A stretch of 64,000 bases of DNA from Desmodesmus armatus (GCA_007449985.2 VIIQ02000141.1:147290-211289), one strand, 5' to 3'. Positions 26,401-37,773 are shown, counted from the stretch's first letter. Numbers and translations: made by a program. Notes: generated by a model from the sequence alone, not told the origin.

Positions 26401-29038
26401 GTGCCCACTTGACCGCCCACCTTGACATGCACCCCCCCCCCCTGTCCTTCCCACCATCAACCATGCAGATGTCGGAGAGTGAGGAGTCAGAGCAGGGCGA
26501 TGCAGGTGCTGATGACGATGACGAGGACGGGGGCCCCTCCCGCAGGGCCAAGGCACGGCCCCAACGAGCCGCTGCTGCCAGCGGGGGTGGGACAGAAGCA
26601 GCTGCAGCTGCTGCCCCCGCTGCTGCCGTTGGTGGCGGTGTGGCAGCAGCTGTTGCGCCTGTGATGGCGCATGCGGCCCCGCCTGACCTGAGCAGGGGTG
26701 CCGCAGATGCGCCAGGCATTGGTGAAAACATGCTGATACCGCTGGATTACCTGAATAAATCGTGAGTGGTCCATCCTGATGGTGCTTTTCCCTTGGCATT
26801 CCTTGCATCTTGCACTAGAACGGAGAGATGTCCTTGCATGACAGTTGCGCAGAGACATGGGTTTTTGTTTGGGAGATTACGGCTATGGTAGCCGCTGCGG
26901 TGTAGTTGGCAGCAAAGCATAAGGCTATAACAAGGCGCAACAAGGCTGCCGTACGGTTGTATTCTGTGTCTGTCCCGGCAACTTTGGCCCGTCAGCAGGT
27001 TGGAGCCGGGCCCACTTTGACTGCCTGGCATGTCGGCGCGCTTGTTTTTGTGCAGGCTGCAACCCGCTTACCAAGCAATGTACAAGTTCCAGCACAGCAA
27101 GAAGATGGGTCCCTACCTTGTGGTAAGCTCCCTGATGGGTCGCGGTTCCATATTGTCAAGAATGCTCAATTGTGCACTGGCTGGCTGCTGCTTGGTGTCC
27201 AATCAGAATGGGTTTAGGGTTTATGGGTTTGACACTCATCCTGATTTGTGCCTCTGTTGGTGCATTGCTGCTGCAGGACTGCTTTCTCAACCCTGTGTCC
27301 CCTCAGATCCTGCCAGACTATGCCAACGTGGTGCCGCTGCAGCAGCAGATGTGGCTGAGCCGCATCGATCAGCGGGTGAGGAAGCTTTCATCCGGCTGTC
27401 CCGCTTTGCTGTGTCGTGTTGTGCTTTTGAATGGCGCCCAACTAAGAACTGCCGTGTTTGTTAGAGAAGACTGAATGAGGGGGACAATGCAGGGTTCCCT
27501 TTACTTGCACCCGCTTTGCTGTGTCGTGTTGTGCTTTTGAATGGCGCCCAACTAAGAACTGCCGTGTTTGTTAATGAAGAATGAATGAGGGGGACAATGC
27601 AGGGTTCCCTTTACTTGCACGACACTCTCTTTTTGCTCAAGGAAAGCACGGTGCAAGAAAGGCACAATGCATTTTCCAGCCATGTGGTAGAGCTGCAAAT
27701 CATGCCGCAAACTCACCATTGCCACCAACAACTGCCTCCAACAAGTGAGAGTGACTGTACGTGTCCTGCCTTTGCCGCTGCTCTTGCCTGCAGCTGGAGC
27801 GCAAGTACTACAGCAGCCGGCAGCAGTTCCTGGCTGATGCGCAGCAGATCGTTGATGCGGCCAGTGCGTACCACACGCCTGGGCGGGGTCAGTTGATCAA
27901 CCGCAACATACCCAGGATTGCGGGCAACATGCTCCAGGAGGGGCAGCGGGTGCTGCTGGAGCAAGAGACGGCGGGACTTCTGGACTACTGGGAGGGCAGG
28001 ATCAAGGTGCGACAGACAGACAGACAGACAGACAGCTGGCTGACTTTCGGCTGCGTAGTCGGCTGCGTAGTCAGCTGATACTCTGCCGCAGCACCGGGGC
28101 AAAGCACTGTGCGTGCAGACAAACACTAGCAGGTGCTGCTCAAGGGTTGCCCTGCTCTGACCGCAAAGATGTGGGTTGCCACTGAAGCGTTTTGGCTCAA
28201 AAATTACATGGAGACACCACCACCTCGCAATATAGATCGTACAAGTGAGGGGCCTACTGTCTGCAAGCAAGTCCAACAACCTTCACGACTAAATCAGTTT
28301 ATTGCACACCTGTCTTGCTGCAAATTGCTGCAGATCGAGGAGATCCGCAACCAGGGCCCTGCGGCCTGGCAGCACTACTTCCAGGGCATCCTGACCACAG
28401 CGCAGCAGCACTACAACAGTACAGGGGTTGACCTGCCCATGTGGCACTGGGTGGAGTGCGAGGAGTGCAAGAAGTGGAGGCTGATCTCAGGTAGGCGTGA
28501 ATGCGTGGTGGGGTGCCTTGCAACCCTGCAGGCAGCTGCAACCATGTGCACCTCGAGGATAAAGGAGCTTGAAATTTGCACTGCTTGCCCAGGCTATCAT
28601 GCGCACGGCTGTCTGATGCACAGTGCTTCCGGGGTTTGCAGAACGTAGCTGCTGCATTGATGGTCCCAACCTGATCCACTCTAAGGCGTGCCTCAACTGC
28701 GTCCATACTCAAGTGGCCTCTGCTTGTGACCGCTGCTGACACGCCATTCCCTGTGCCCCTCCCCCTGCTGCATGTGTCTGGCCACGCAGTGTATGCTCTC
28801 TGTGCAGCCAATGCTTGTGACTGCTGCTGAGACCCCCCCCCCCCCCCACACACACACACACATACACACACTCACACACGCTGCACCAACCCACCCACTC
28901 ACCCACCCCCAACCCACCCACACAGACTTCTGCTTCTTCATCAAGAAGTTCCATGAGGAGGGCACCCCCTTCAAGTGCAGGGACAACGTTGACTGGCCCG
29001 CTCCCAGCTGCGACGAGCCCACACACTGGAAGGACTGA
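12725..29038 (+). CDS. TAF1: TFIID subunit TAF1 with bromodomain and C-terminal CW zinc finger, 34 exons
   Basis: Scaffold subunit of TFIID in RNA polymerase II initiation. Exons: 12725-12823, 13126-13185, 13506-13666, 14053-14520, 14736-14814, 15082-15185, 15370-15572, 15786-17215, 17472-17604, 18022-18109, 18422-18539, 18804-18878, 19277-19410, 19685-19804, 20156-20293, 20635-20707, 21065-21222, 21633-21813, 22118-22281, 22699-22789, 23166-23378, 23567-23771, 23987-24113, 24257-24395, 24627-24932, 25141-25222, 25466-25585, 25815-26242, 26469-26761, 27056-27122, 27277-27375, 27794-28006, 28334-28490, 28926-29038. All phases join, giving about 2212 residues. Landmarks: acidic N-terminus; Gln/Ala-rich stretches (residues ~130-800); the TAF1 core with PGHVLLLEYLEERPL (~1100), TPDDPSPFYEL, DFMLVRMQAGNIALREI, GRGDPTGRGRGFAFV and TGADLRRLSHK; a Lys-rich segment; a bromodomain (FLNPVSPQILPDY to NIPRIAGNML, ~2020-2100); and a CW finger (~2162-2208). 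Exons 10-14 are the least certain, being supported mainly by phase. Confidence 0.9.
13846..13952. repeat. Minisatellite in TAF1 intron 3
   Basis: Degenerate tandem units built from GGCGGAGGTGCTA and CAGGCAACA (three to four partial copies). Confidence 0.6.
19200..19219. repeat. 20-bp perfect palindrome in a TAF1 intron
   Basis: AGAGTACTG-CA-CAGTACTCT is exactly self-complementary and lies in the intron before the exon at 19277, within a run of short GTACTGCA-like repeats. Confidence 0.8.
23131..23155. repeat. CTGTG pentanucleotide repeat in a TAF1 intron
   Basis: Five CTGTG units ending ten bases before the acceptor of the exon at 23166. The same motif occurs in the POLK intron at 63806-63865. 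Confidence 0.85.
27399..27620. repeat. Two-copy ~111-bp tandem duplication in a TAF1 intron
   Basis: Two near-identical direct copies, 27399-27509 and 27510-27620, inside the intron between the two bromodomain exons. The first begins just after the donor region of the exon ending at 27375. The copies differ by a few bases (TTAGAGAAGAC against TTAATGAAGAA). Confidence 0.85.
28011..28035. repeat. GACA tetranucleotide microsatellite
   Basis: Six GACA units immediately after the splice donor that follows the exon 27794-28006 of TAF1. Confidence 0.8.
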
Positions 29039-31095
29039 GGGGCCAGGCTAGGAGGCATCATGTATGGCAGCCGCACAGCAGCAGCAGCAGCAGCAGCTGC
29101 TGCAGGAGGGGCCAAGGATGGCAGTAGCTGCAGCAGGAGCCCACGCATTGGAAGGACCCCTGAGGGGCCAGGCCTGAGAACGTGCCTGAACAGGAGGCAT
29201 CTTGGATGGCAGCGGCAGCACAGCAGCAGTTGCAGCAGCTGGAGGCACCATGGATGGCAGCAGCACAGCAGCAGCAGCAGAAGCAGGTGCTGCAGCAGGT
29301 GGCCACACTGGGCCTGTGTGTGGCAGGCGCCAGTAGTGCAGGGCCTGTGGGCAGCATTGACTGCCTGTAGGGCATGGTTGCTGGCCAGCGTATTTGCAGG
29401 CGGGGTGATGGTTCTGGGGTGGGTGCATGGAGCTTGGCTGTCTCGCAGGGGTCAGGACAGGGGTGCCACGGTGGGCAGGGTTTGACGCGGAGGGGAAGCT
29501 GCCAGCTGTAGGCAGCTGCATACCCCAGTATGCTCTCGGCAGCCGCAGCTGCTGCCCCGTTGCCGATCCAAATACAGCACGTTTTGGCTGGGGGTGGGAC
29601 CGCCCTTTGGCTGGCAAGCGGGGAGGGGGGGGGGGTGTTGAGGGGCTTTTGCAGAGTGACTGTGTATATGAATATATGACCACGCTAGCCCAAGTGCTGG
29701 CGGGGTGGCCCTGCCCCTACATGGAGAGGGGCAGTACTGGGGGCCTTTAGGCATGGCCTTGCCCACAATGACTGTCTGACGCCGTCACAGCATTTTTGAC
29801 TTGCACATACGGTCTCAGGCTGGGATATAAGGCGCTGCAACATGCGCCTCAGCAAATGTGTGGTCCTCACCCTAGGGGCTTGGGACTGTATTGCCCCAGT
29901 AGGCTGCAGTCAGCCTGCTTTGCCTGGTGTGCTGGGAGGGGAGAGAGAAGCCTGACCCCTCTGTCACACCCCTTTGCTGTGTTGGGGTAAGAGTGGCTAC
30001 GTTGGGTGGGATTGCAGTGTGACTGGTGTTCCAAGGAGGGAGTCCCTCCCCCGTACGCGCTGTTGATATGACACTGCCTTGCAGCTGCAGTGCTCACTGT
30101 CGTCAGCACCCAGCACAAGCAGCACAAGCTGCGCAGGATGGTGTTGTTTGTGGCACGCTTGTATCATGTGTGATTCATTGTGTGACACAGTGTTGCAGTG
30201 AACCCTCTGCAGGGTGTGGTAGCCTGCAAGGCAATACCCCCTTTGAAAGATCCAGAGCATTGGCGAAATCAGTCTCTCAGTGACGTCATGCATCATACTG
30301 CAGGCACCTCAGCATTGACACAGGCAGTGCAAAGATATTATCATCACAAACTTCGAAGCCCCTCCGCAAGTGTAAATATGAATGCGAGGTTATGGCCAGC
30401 GTAAGGGTGAGCTGTGGCCAGCAAACAACCCCTCCATTCCACCACAGTTGGGTATCTCTTTGAGCTGTCGTACCTGAGGTCTGCAGGGCATTGCGGTGTT
30501 GAAGTTGCAAACCAGAACAAGTTCCACGAGCTCATCAACGTCAACCCAAACATAAAGGTGACCAACAGTCAAACCAAGCATGTTCATGCATCTACCACCC
30601 ATGTAACGTGTGATGAGAGTGACCGTAGAGGATAGGCCCTTTTAGGCGCTCCAATGCACAGTAGTGTACTTACGGTCTACCTTTGCTACTTCGCTTTACT
30701 TTACCAAAGAGCAGCATCGCCCACACAGCTGGCCAGACACAGTGCCAATACTGATACCTTGCTTCGGATCACCGCCTAGCTTCAAAAGCCACAAAGGTGG
30801 GATAAAGCTGCGTTCGAGGGCAATGTTCTGGGTTAGAGTGCCTCTGGCTTGGTGAGCATGCCTTGCACATGCGCATCCGGCCATGCGCATGCACAATGCA
30901 TGGAGCTTGGAGCTGCGACGAAAGAGTCAGCACCTGCATTGCGCTTTCAACGATGCTGCGTAGCGCGATGGTGGGGACGGACATTGGGTGAAAAGTTTCT
31001 ATGAACAGATTCCTTCAGACCACCTACGGGAGCAGACGCCTACGTGCTCATTGTGCACTGATACAAAGATTCTGCTGTTCTACGTGTCCTTGCAG
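29039..31095. other. TAF1 3' UTR and intergenic DNA
   Basis: From 29039 to about 29330 the sequence repeats the end of the TAF1 last exon in degenerate form (see findings). The rest to 31095 has no recognisable gene. One short frame (about 30440-30560) looks weakly codon-like and ends at a GTGACC donor-like site, but it matches nothing I recognise. A G12-type run lies near 29622-29635. The promoter and any 5' UTR introns of the AP2 gene must lie in the right half; TGCAG directly before the ATG at 31096 could be an acceptor of such an intron. Confidence 0.4.
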
Positions 31096-32209
31096 ATGGC
31101 CTTGCCCCAGATCCCTGAAGTCATCATGGATGCATTCTGCCCCGTGGACGTTGCCATTCACAACTTGGATCAGGAGAAACTCGCTGCAATGGTGTCAGAA
31201 CCTCCATCTTTGGACCCAGCGTTCAGCCTCGTCCCCGAGCAGTCCCCAGAGGCGATGGTGATTGATGTGCCAGCTGTCACCACAGATCCCTTGCTCGCGG
31301 TCTCCCTGGGCTACGATTTGTCCCCGCATTGCAGCAGCACCTACTCCAGCCAATCGCTTACAGTATTACCGCAGTTTAACAGTGGTGCCTGGAGCCCCTC
31401 TCCTGCCCCAGAAGAATCAGTGCTGGGCGATTGTGCAGCCATGCCCATGCCCATGGACACACCCGACACCTACCAGCAGCAGTCATACTGGCAGCAGCAG
31501 CAGCAGCAGCAACAACAACAACAGCAGCAGCAGCAGCTGCAGCTGCCGCAGTGGAGCCAGCAAGCAGTGATTAGCCCAGTCGTCTACAGTGAGGAGTCAC
31601 TGGGGCCCTCGAGCTCTGTCAGCAACCCAGCAGCTGCTGATGCAGGGCTGTTTGCTGCCAGCAGCTTGCCAGGCTGTCCCAGCCTGCAGGCAGCAGAGTT
31701 GCAGGGTGTGGGCATAGCTGCTGTCACCAACGAGCACAGCTCTGCAGGAGCAGCAGGTGTGACACCCAGCACGCTGCTGCAGCAGATGTTCCAGCAGGAC
31801 CAGAGGCACAAACAGCAGCAGACCCAGCAGCTGCCACAGCTCCAGATGCCTCAGCAGCAGCAACATTCCCTGTCTTCCAGTGCACAGCAGTTCACTCCTG
31901 TGGCCGTGCCAGTGCAGCAGCCCCTGCAGCCCTACCAGCTGCCGGCAAGCAGCACAGGGGGCTGGCCAGCTGCAGCAGCTGCCGCAAGTGTGGCACTTCC
32001 CGAGGCCCAGCTGCTGCCAGCTGCAGTGCAAGGTAGGTTCCTGACGATGATGAACCCAGCACAGCACGTGGCACCCCAGCACAGCACAGCACAGCAGGCG
32101 GGCCAGCAGCACCATGGGAAGCCACAGCACACAGCCAGGGCGCAGCCGGGTGGGTTGTGACCAGCGGGCAAGGCATTGCACCAATGCCAAGCACCACCAG
32201 CCTGGGCCA

Positions 32210-32242
<33 letters not shown>

Positions 32243-32549
32243 GGGCGCGATGGTCACCCAGGGTCCCATCCATCAGGTGGACCCTGCAGCAATCATCCTG
32301 CAGGGCCATGTGGTGGGGTGGTGGGCCACCCCTGCTGCGGCAGCAGCGGGCCCTGCTGGCTGGGGTGTGGATGCCTTCAGCACAGCAGCTGCAGCAGCGG
32401 ACGGGCAGCATGGTCCAGCTGACTATGCCATGGAGGCCTGGGGCCTGGTTGCAGCTGCTGTGATGGGCCCAGCAGTTGTTGCTGCCGGGCCTGCTGCTGG
32501 CGGGCCTGCTGCTGGCGGACTTGCTGCTGCCGGGCCAGCTGCTGCCGGG

Positions 32550-32588
<39 letters not shown>

Positions 32589-33377
32589 GCCGCTTTTGCT
32601 GCTCCTGCTGAGGCAGCGCCAGTCATGGCAGCAGCAGATGATGCTGATGGTGCTGCGGCCGCTGCCCACTACACAGGAGTGACGCGGTGCCGTGGCAGGT
32701 GGAGGGCCCAAGTATCTCACAACAAGGTGCGTGCAGCATTGCTTGTCTGTCAATGAAACAAGTTGCACATGCCATGCACAGCATGCTCAAGGAAGCTGCG
32801 TGTGCAGCTGAGGTTACAAACCTCAGGTCAGCTGAAAGCTCCTAGCTATGATAGTAGCATATCATGACTGTGCAATAGTCCCTGACAATCTGCCATGCTG
32901 TGTTTGCTGGTGTTTGCTGTGTGCCCAACTGCAGAAGGTCATGCATGTGGGCATGTATGACACTGCTGATGACGTGGCAAGGGCATACAACCAGGCTGCG
33001 CTGCACTACAAAGGTGGGTTCGGGGCCTTTTCTTCATCTGCTGGATGTGACACATGTACTGAATACTCTGTAAACCACTTGTAGCCGGCGACAATGATTG
33101 ATTGCATTTTGTTGTGCAGTGCCAGAAAGCCAGAAAGTCAGAGCCAGAAAACCAGTGCCAGCATGGAGTCCTCTGAAGGCACACATGCATGCATGCGCAT
33201 GGATGTGGCAGCAGTTTAGACAGGGCGCAGGCACTCATGCCGTGCTGCTGCTGCTGACCAGCTTCAAGTAACTGACTCTGCCGTGCTGCTGCTGCTGGGC
33301 TGCTGCTGCTGTTGCTTTCGTTGTATACAGGCGACAAGGCCGTGTTGAACCAGGTTACTCCACTGCTGCCAATGTAG
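31096..33377 (+). CDS. AP2-domain transcription factor, Gln/Ala-rich, 4 exons
   Basis: Predicted DNA-binding regulator of the plant AP2/ERF superfamily, acting in the nucleus. Seen: exons 31096-32032, 32146-32726, 32935-33013 and 33331-33377, in phase, about 547 residues. Residues 1-480 are low complexity, with poly-Gln at about 31489-31545 and an Ala-rich stretch near 32480-32600. The single AP2 domain spans the last three exons: YTGVTRCRGRWRAQVSHNK, then VMHVGMYDTADDVARAYNQA and ALHYKG, then DKAVLNQ. The conserved YxGV, GRW, the LGxF-like HVGMYDTA, ARAYNxAA and G-x-KA-x-N elements are all present. The protein ends about ten residues after the domain. The ATG at 31096 sits right after TGCAG, so a 5' UTR intron, or a further upstream coding exon, is possible. 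Which ERF or AP2 subgroup it belongs to cannot be told. Confidence 0.85.
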
Positions 33378-34405
33378 GCCAGTGGGAATGACATGGCTGG
33401 TACTAACAGCGATCATGCAGCATGGATGGCGGAACAGGACAGTGGGATGGGGGACATGTGCATGGCTGGCTTATGAGATGAACATAACAGTGGCTCATCT
33501 AGCCATCCAACAGAATCTGTTGCAAGTTGTCGGCCCCCTAGGTGCATTCTTTGTACTGGTGCTTACCCTCAGGGTAGCCAGCCTGGCTGGCTTGCCTTGC
33601 TCACAGTGTTGCCAGACCTGATTTGCACGACTGTCATGTTGACAATTGAAGATTGTGTACTCTTCCTTGATATGTCGTTGTGGCAACCAGCGGTGGTTGT
33701 GTGTTGAGGCATCTGTCATGACAGTGACAGATCAGTGTGTGGCTGTCTGTTGTCCATGCTGGGCACCACCAGTACTGACTTTGTGTGGGTATGTTTTGGT
33801 TTCACTCCAATTATCCTGAAGGTTTTGCGGCAGAGAGTGCTGCACGGGTTGTACTGGCGCTCACCTCTGCCGGCGTAAAATAGCATAATGGGCAACACAT
33901 CAAGCATGCACTGTGGCAGGATGTAGTTCATGCTTGACCACCTGTCGCTTGTTGGTTTCCAGCAGTGACCAAATTAACAGGCTGATCACGCTGGCTGAGG
34001 CTGTCATGTCACCATGAATGATTGGCCGATAGGCTGTGGGTCATTCAGACCGGACCACACGCAGCATGATGGCAGGCAACATGGGGTCAAGTGGTCCTTT
34101 ACTGTGCTGAAATGACAAACGCAAAAAGAGGGTAAAGTGAGTTGCTGGTGGAAGTGCATCACACAGTCACTGCTGAGTCACCAATGGTTAGTCATCCTCA
34201 CTGCAAGTCCCAACCGCCAACTGCCAGCTTCGAGTTTTTGCGAGTAGTCTCCTCTAAAGGGATGCTCGGATGGGACCTAAACCCGTTACAACTGTGACCT
34301 GGATGTCTTCCGGACCCCTAGGACCCCAAGAGGCCTCTTGACCCCAAAAAATGGACTAGTACAGTACCGAGTGCAACCTGGTTCAGTCTTATCATCCTTA
34401 GAGCC
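33378..34405. other. AP2-gene 3' UTR and promoter of MYND copy A
   Basis: No coding similarity is seen. It contains T/G-rich sequence typical of a 3' UTR, and the start region of the MYND cluster. Confidence 0.35.
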
Positions 34406-35199
34406 ATGACTGAGCTCAAGCCGCCGAAACTTGGTCAGCTTGGTACGGATGTGGTTTGTGGAATTGCTGAGCTTGTCCTGCACAAGTGCCTTCAGAGCAA
34501 CCTGGCTGGACGCAGCTGTGGGCCCAACTGTCCCTGCAGACTACTGCCTACAGTCATTGATGACGTCCCAGATTGGCGTGCACAACTTCCAGACTCAAAC
34601 GCCACAGAGACGTTGATTCCCTTGCTGTCCAACACGGCACAGCATCTGCTCATCGGACGCCATGACGCCAGTGCACAGCACACAGTGCTCGTGCTGTACA
34701 GACAGTGAGTGCTGACCCTGTGTGCGAGGGGCGCAGATGTGTTGACCAACAGTCATACATCCTGCAACAGTCATGGTAAAGGGCAGCATGGCTTTGAAAG
34801 GTGTTGCAGCAGTTGAGCTGCACATGCCCAGCACAAGCCCCCAGCCAGCTCAGCAGTCTGGTGGAGTCATCCTGCCATGACAGGCAGTGGAAACCCACCA
34901 ACAGCAGCTCAATCACTCCTTCTACCCATCAAGAAACAATATTACAAGTGGATACTTTCACCGCTGAGCGGTACTCTCCACACGGGATGAACTGGGAAGA
35001 CACACCTGCAAGAAAAACCTGCAGCAAGACCGGCAAACAAGACCAGCCCCCAAAAAAACACACACCACCAAGGGCAACTGCCACACACACCAGGTATAGG
35101 ATCGTGCATTCATGACTCAGCCGCAAGCTGGTAGTCTCCACACACCGTGCACGCACACACATGGGTCAGTCTTTCAAACAATTTCAACACAGGCGAAAG

Positions 35200-37773
35200 T
35201 CAACACATCAAGCCAATCATTTGGTGTGCTAGCACGCAGAGCAGGACCCAGAACACAGCTACTACGAGTGCTCCTGCTGCCAATGCTAAGGTGTGGGAGT
35301 GCCGGGCCCCGAGCCTGAGCAACTGTGTAGACAAGGGTGAGCTCATCGCACGGCGCAAGCAGGCTGGGTAGGGCATAACAGCAACATAGCCGTCTGGTTG
35401 CTGAACAGGGCGCACCCCAAACAGGTTGCCCTTACCCAGCAGGTGCCTTCTATATACGTCCATAGCTGCAATGCAATGGGCCAGCTGAGTTTGGTGGGTG
35501 GTGCTGAACACAAGCTGCATGCACCGCTGCACTGAGTCCCCACCACCATAGGCAAATACTGAAGCATACTTGTCCCTGATATGATCATATGCGGGGCACT
35601 CTAAGACAAAATGCAGCAAATCCTCTGGCCTATCCCCCCCACACCTGGCTACAAGTGTGTCATGCCACTCAGCACGCAACCCCCTCCCAGAGCAGAGTGG
35701 GCAGGTTCGCCCATTCTGTCGTCCCCCACCATGCAGGCGTCCACTCAAGTGGTGTCCGCCAAGCCGGTACCGTCCCAAACACCGCAAGATCCCCCTAGGC
35801 AAGCATAGCTGATGGAAGCGTGGGGCATTGTCCCTCCCATGTACTACATTGGCCTCAAGGGCATGCACCCATGCGGCATGCGTCCTAAGATGAGTGCTGA
35901 CTGACACACCTGCCCTAGGGTCAGCGCTAGCAAGAACGACAGTCTGCCAGTGGGCCGCCTGGTAACGCAAGGCAGCCTGCATCACCGCTTCCTTGGTGAT
36001 GTTGATGGCTTTGACGGAATCAACAGTCACCCCCGGTGTGCCTGAGCGCCACAGGTCCCCTTCGACAAAGCCAATATCTTCCAACCCCTCCAACAAATGA
36101 AAAGTCCAGCAGTTGACGCACCCCCTCAACATCATGTCAATATCTGCTAACCACACCTGGTGGGCCAGCCTGTCGGGCTCCATGGCGGCCAGTTTGGCCC
36201 ACCAGCTAGCTGCCAGAGACAGCCACCGACACGGTAGGGAGGCGCGGTGGGTGTCCCGCAACAGAACGTCGCGACTGGCGGTGCGATGTGCCCCATACAG
36301 TTCGCGTAAAAACAAGAAGTGGACGGCATCTGCTTCGCAGGCGGGGCCTGTGAAAGCGTCAGTCAACCATTTGCGGCACATGAACGGCCCCCAAATATGC
36401 GCCCCATATGAAAGGACCGGTTCCACCAGGATGTCAAACATGCGCAGGCGTAGATCACCCTGCGAAACGTGGTGAAGCCGCAGCAGATGCAGCAAACCGA
36501 ACAGTGCCTTGCGGCCCTTCGACGCAAGCTGACCGCTGGCTGTATCGAACCCCTTCGTCGCATGCAGCTGCAGCCCCAGGTATGTGCAACTGTCCTCGTA
36601 TCTCAATGCTTGCCCCCTGTAGGTCAAGACATCCGCAGGGCAAGTAACACCCGGCCGCCGAAACACGACAACATGTGTTTTAGCCAGGTTGACTTCCATG
36701 TCAAACAACCGGCAGAAAAGGGACAAACAGTCCAACAGCTGCTGTATGTGGTGGCAGGCCCAAGCCAACAGGTTAACGTCGTCGGCATACATCACGTCCG
36801 GGACGCGAAGGTTGCCGATGACGGGCCCGGCGCCAGGCACTCGTAGCAGGATTAATTCATGCAGTAAATCCATAAACAGCCCAAATAAGAGCGGAGACAG
36901 TTCACTGCCCTGCCGGGTGCCACGGTGCGTCTGGAACGCCGGGCCCAGGCGGCCATTCACACACACACGTACCAACACCCTGTCATACAGTGCAGTGACG
37001 GCCTCTAAGAATGGTCCATGCACCCCCAACTCCCTGCAGCGCGCTATCAACAGATCACGTCTAACGAGGTCGAAAGCCTTCTTGAAGTCAACGAATACAG
37101 CCCAAAGACGGGAACGCTGGGGGGAAGACCCCTGGCCTGTCCAGTGCACCTGCGAGATCAGGTGTTGCAATGTGAACAATGCATCCAAGCACCCATATTT
37201 GCCCCTGAACCCACACTGTGTCGGAGCACGAATACCCTCTCGCTCAACGATGCGGTCAAAGCGCCGATGCAGTATCCTATCCAGCACACGCCCAAACACA
37301 CTGCCAACCCCGATGGGGCGGTAGCAGTCTTTGTCAGATGGCGCTTGTGACGCCTGCGGCTTAGGGACAGGGGTGACCTTGCTGCACACTAGTTCGTCAC
37401 AGCCGCCGTCACTAGCTGAGGTCAATGCCTTGTGCATGACACTTGTCACACACTCCACAAAAGGGGGGCACCCATAGGACAGCTCGCCATCCTCTACTGC
37501 AGCCGTGTCTGCTGCCCCGCTGTCTGCGGCAGGTGCTTTCAGCAGTTCGCAAGTAAGGCCTTGCAAGTCAGGTGCCTTGCCAGTAGGCAGGGTGGCCAAG
37601 ACTTGTCCAACCTCACTCACAGTAACCGGGTGGTTCAAATCCTCAAACAAGGCTGCATCCCGCCTACAAGCATCATACAAAGTTGCCCGTGTGTCCAGCT
37701 CCTCGGCGGTGAGGTGCTGTTCCACAGGCTGCGCTCCCATGATGCCATCAAAGTGGGCAGTCCATTCATGCAC
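35200..37773 (-). CDS. LINE reverse transcriptase domain of ORF2
   Basis: About 857 residues open on the minus strand, copying element RNA at a nicked target. Seen in order: CYRPIGVGSVFGRVLDRILH, RSRLWAVFVDFKKAFDLVRR (catalytic Asp of motif A), GTRQGSELSPLLFGLFM (motif B), MYADDVNLLA (motif C, catalytic YADD, near residue 330), a thumb-like region, and a late CPLC...H...C knuckle (EDLLHFVLECPAY) common in LINE ORF2 C-termini. The C-terminus is hydrophobic (VLLCVLAHQMIGLMC). The listed start is only where the frame opens; the true protein continues upstream into the endonuclease across a frame break at the G-runs (plus strand C-runs, 37792-37808). The exact clade (L1-like or other algal LINE) is not settled. 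Confidence 0.85.
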   Translation of the reverse strand: MHEWTAHFDGIMGAQPVEQHLTAEELDTRATLYDACRRDAALFEDLNHPVTVSEVGQVLATLPTGKAPDLQGLTCELLKAPAADSGAADTAAVEDGELSYGCPPFVECVTSVMHKALTSASDGGCDELVCSKVTPVPKPQASQAPSDKDCYRPIGVGSVFGRVLDRILHRRFDRIVEREGIRAPTQCGFRGKYGCLDALFTLQHLISQVHWTGQGSSPQRSRLWAVFVDFKKAFDLVRRDLLIARCRELGVHGPFLEAVTALYDRVLVRVCVNGRLGPAFQTHRGTRQGSELSPLLFGLFMDLLHELILLRVPGAGPVIGNLRVPDVMYADDVNLLAWACHHIQQLLDCLSLFCRLFDMEVNLAKTHVVVFRRPGVTCPADVLTYRGQALRYEDSCTYLGLQLHATKGFDTASGQLASKGRKALFGLLHLLRLHHVSQGDLRLRMFDILVEPVLSYGAHIWGPFMCRKWLTDAFTGPACEADAVHFLFLRELYGAHRTASRDVLLRDTHRASLPCRWLSLAASWWAKLAAMEPDRLAHQVWLADIDMMLRGCVNCWTFHLLEGLEDIGFVEGDLWRSGTPGVTVDSVKAINITKEAVMQAALRYQAAHWQTVVLASADPRAGVSVSTHLRTHAAWVHALEANVVHGRDNAPRFHQLCLPRGILRCLGRYRLGGHHLSGRLHGGGRQNGRTCPLCSGRGLRAEWHDTLVARCGGDRPEDLLHFVLECPAYDHIRDKYASVFAYGGGDSVQRCMQLVFSTTHQTQLAHCIAAMDVYRRHLLGKGNLFGVRPVQQPDGYVAVMPYPACLRRAMSSPLSTQLLRLGARHSHTLALAAGALVVAVFWVLLCVLAHQMIGLMC

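Noticed and set aside
30414..30635. Short plus-strand frame before the AP2 gene ending at a donor-like site
   Set aside because: It has weakly codon-like content but no recognisable similarity, no matching acceptor phase to the next exon, and no clear start.
31932..32768. Minus-strand ORF of 278 codons opposite the AP2 gene
   Set aside because: Ser/Cys homopolymer composition; the plus strand encodes the AP2 protein with correct splice phases.
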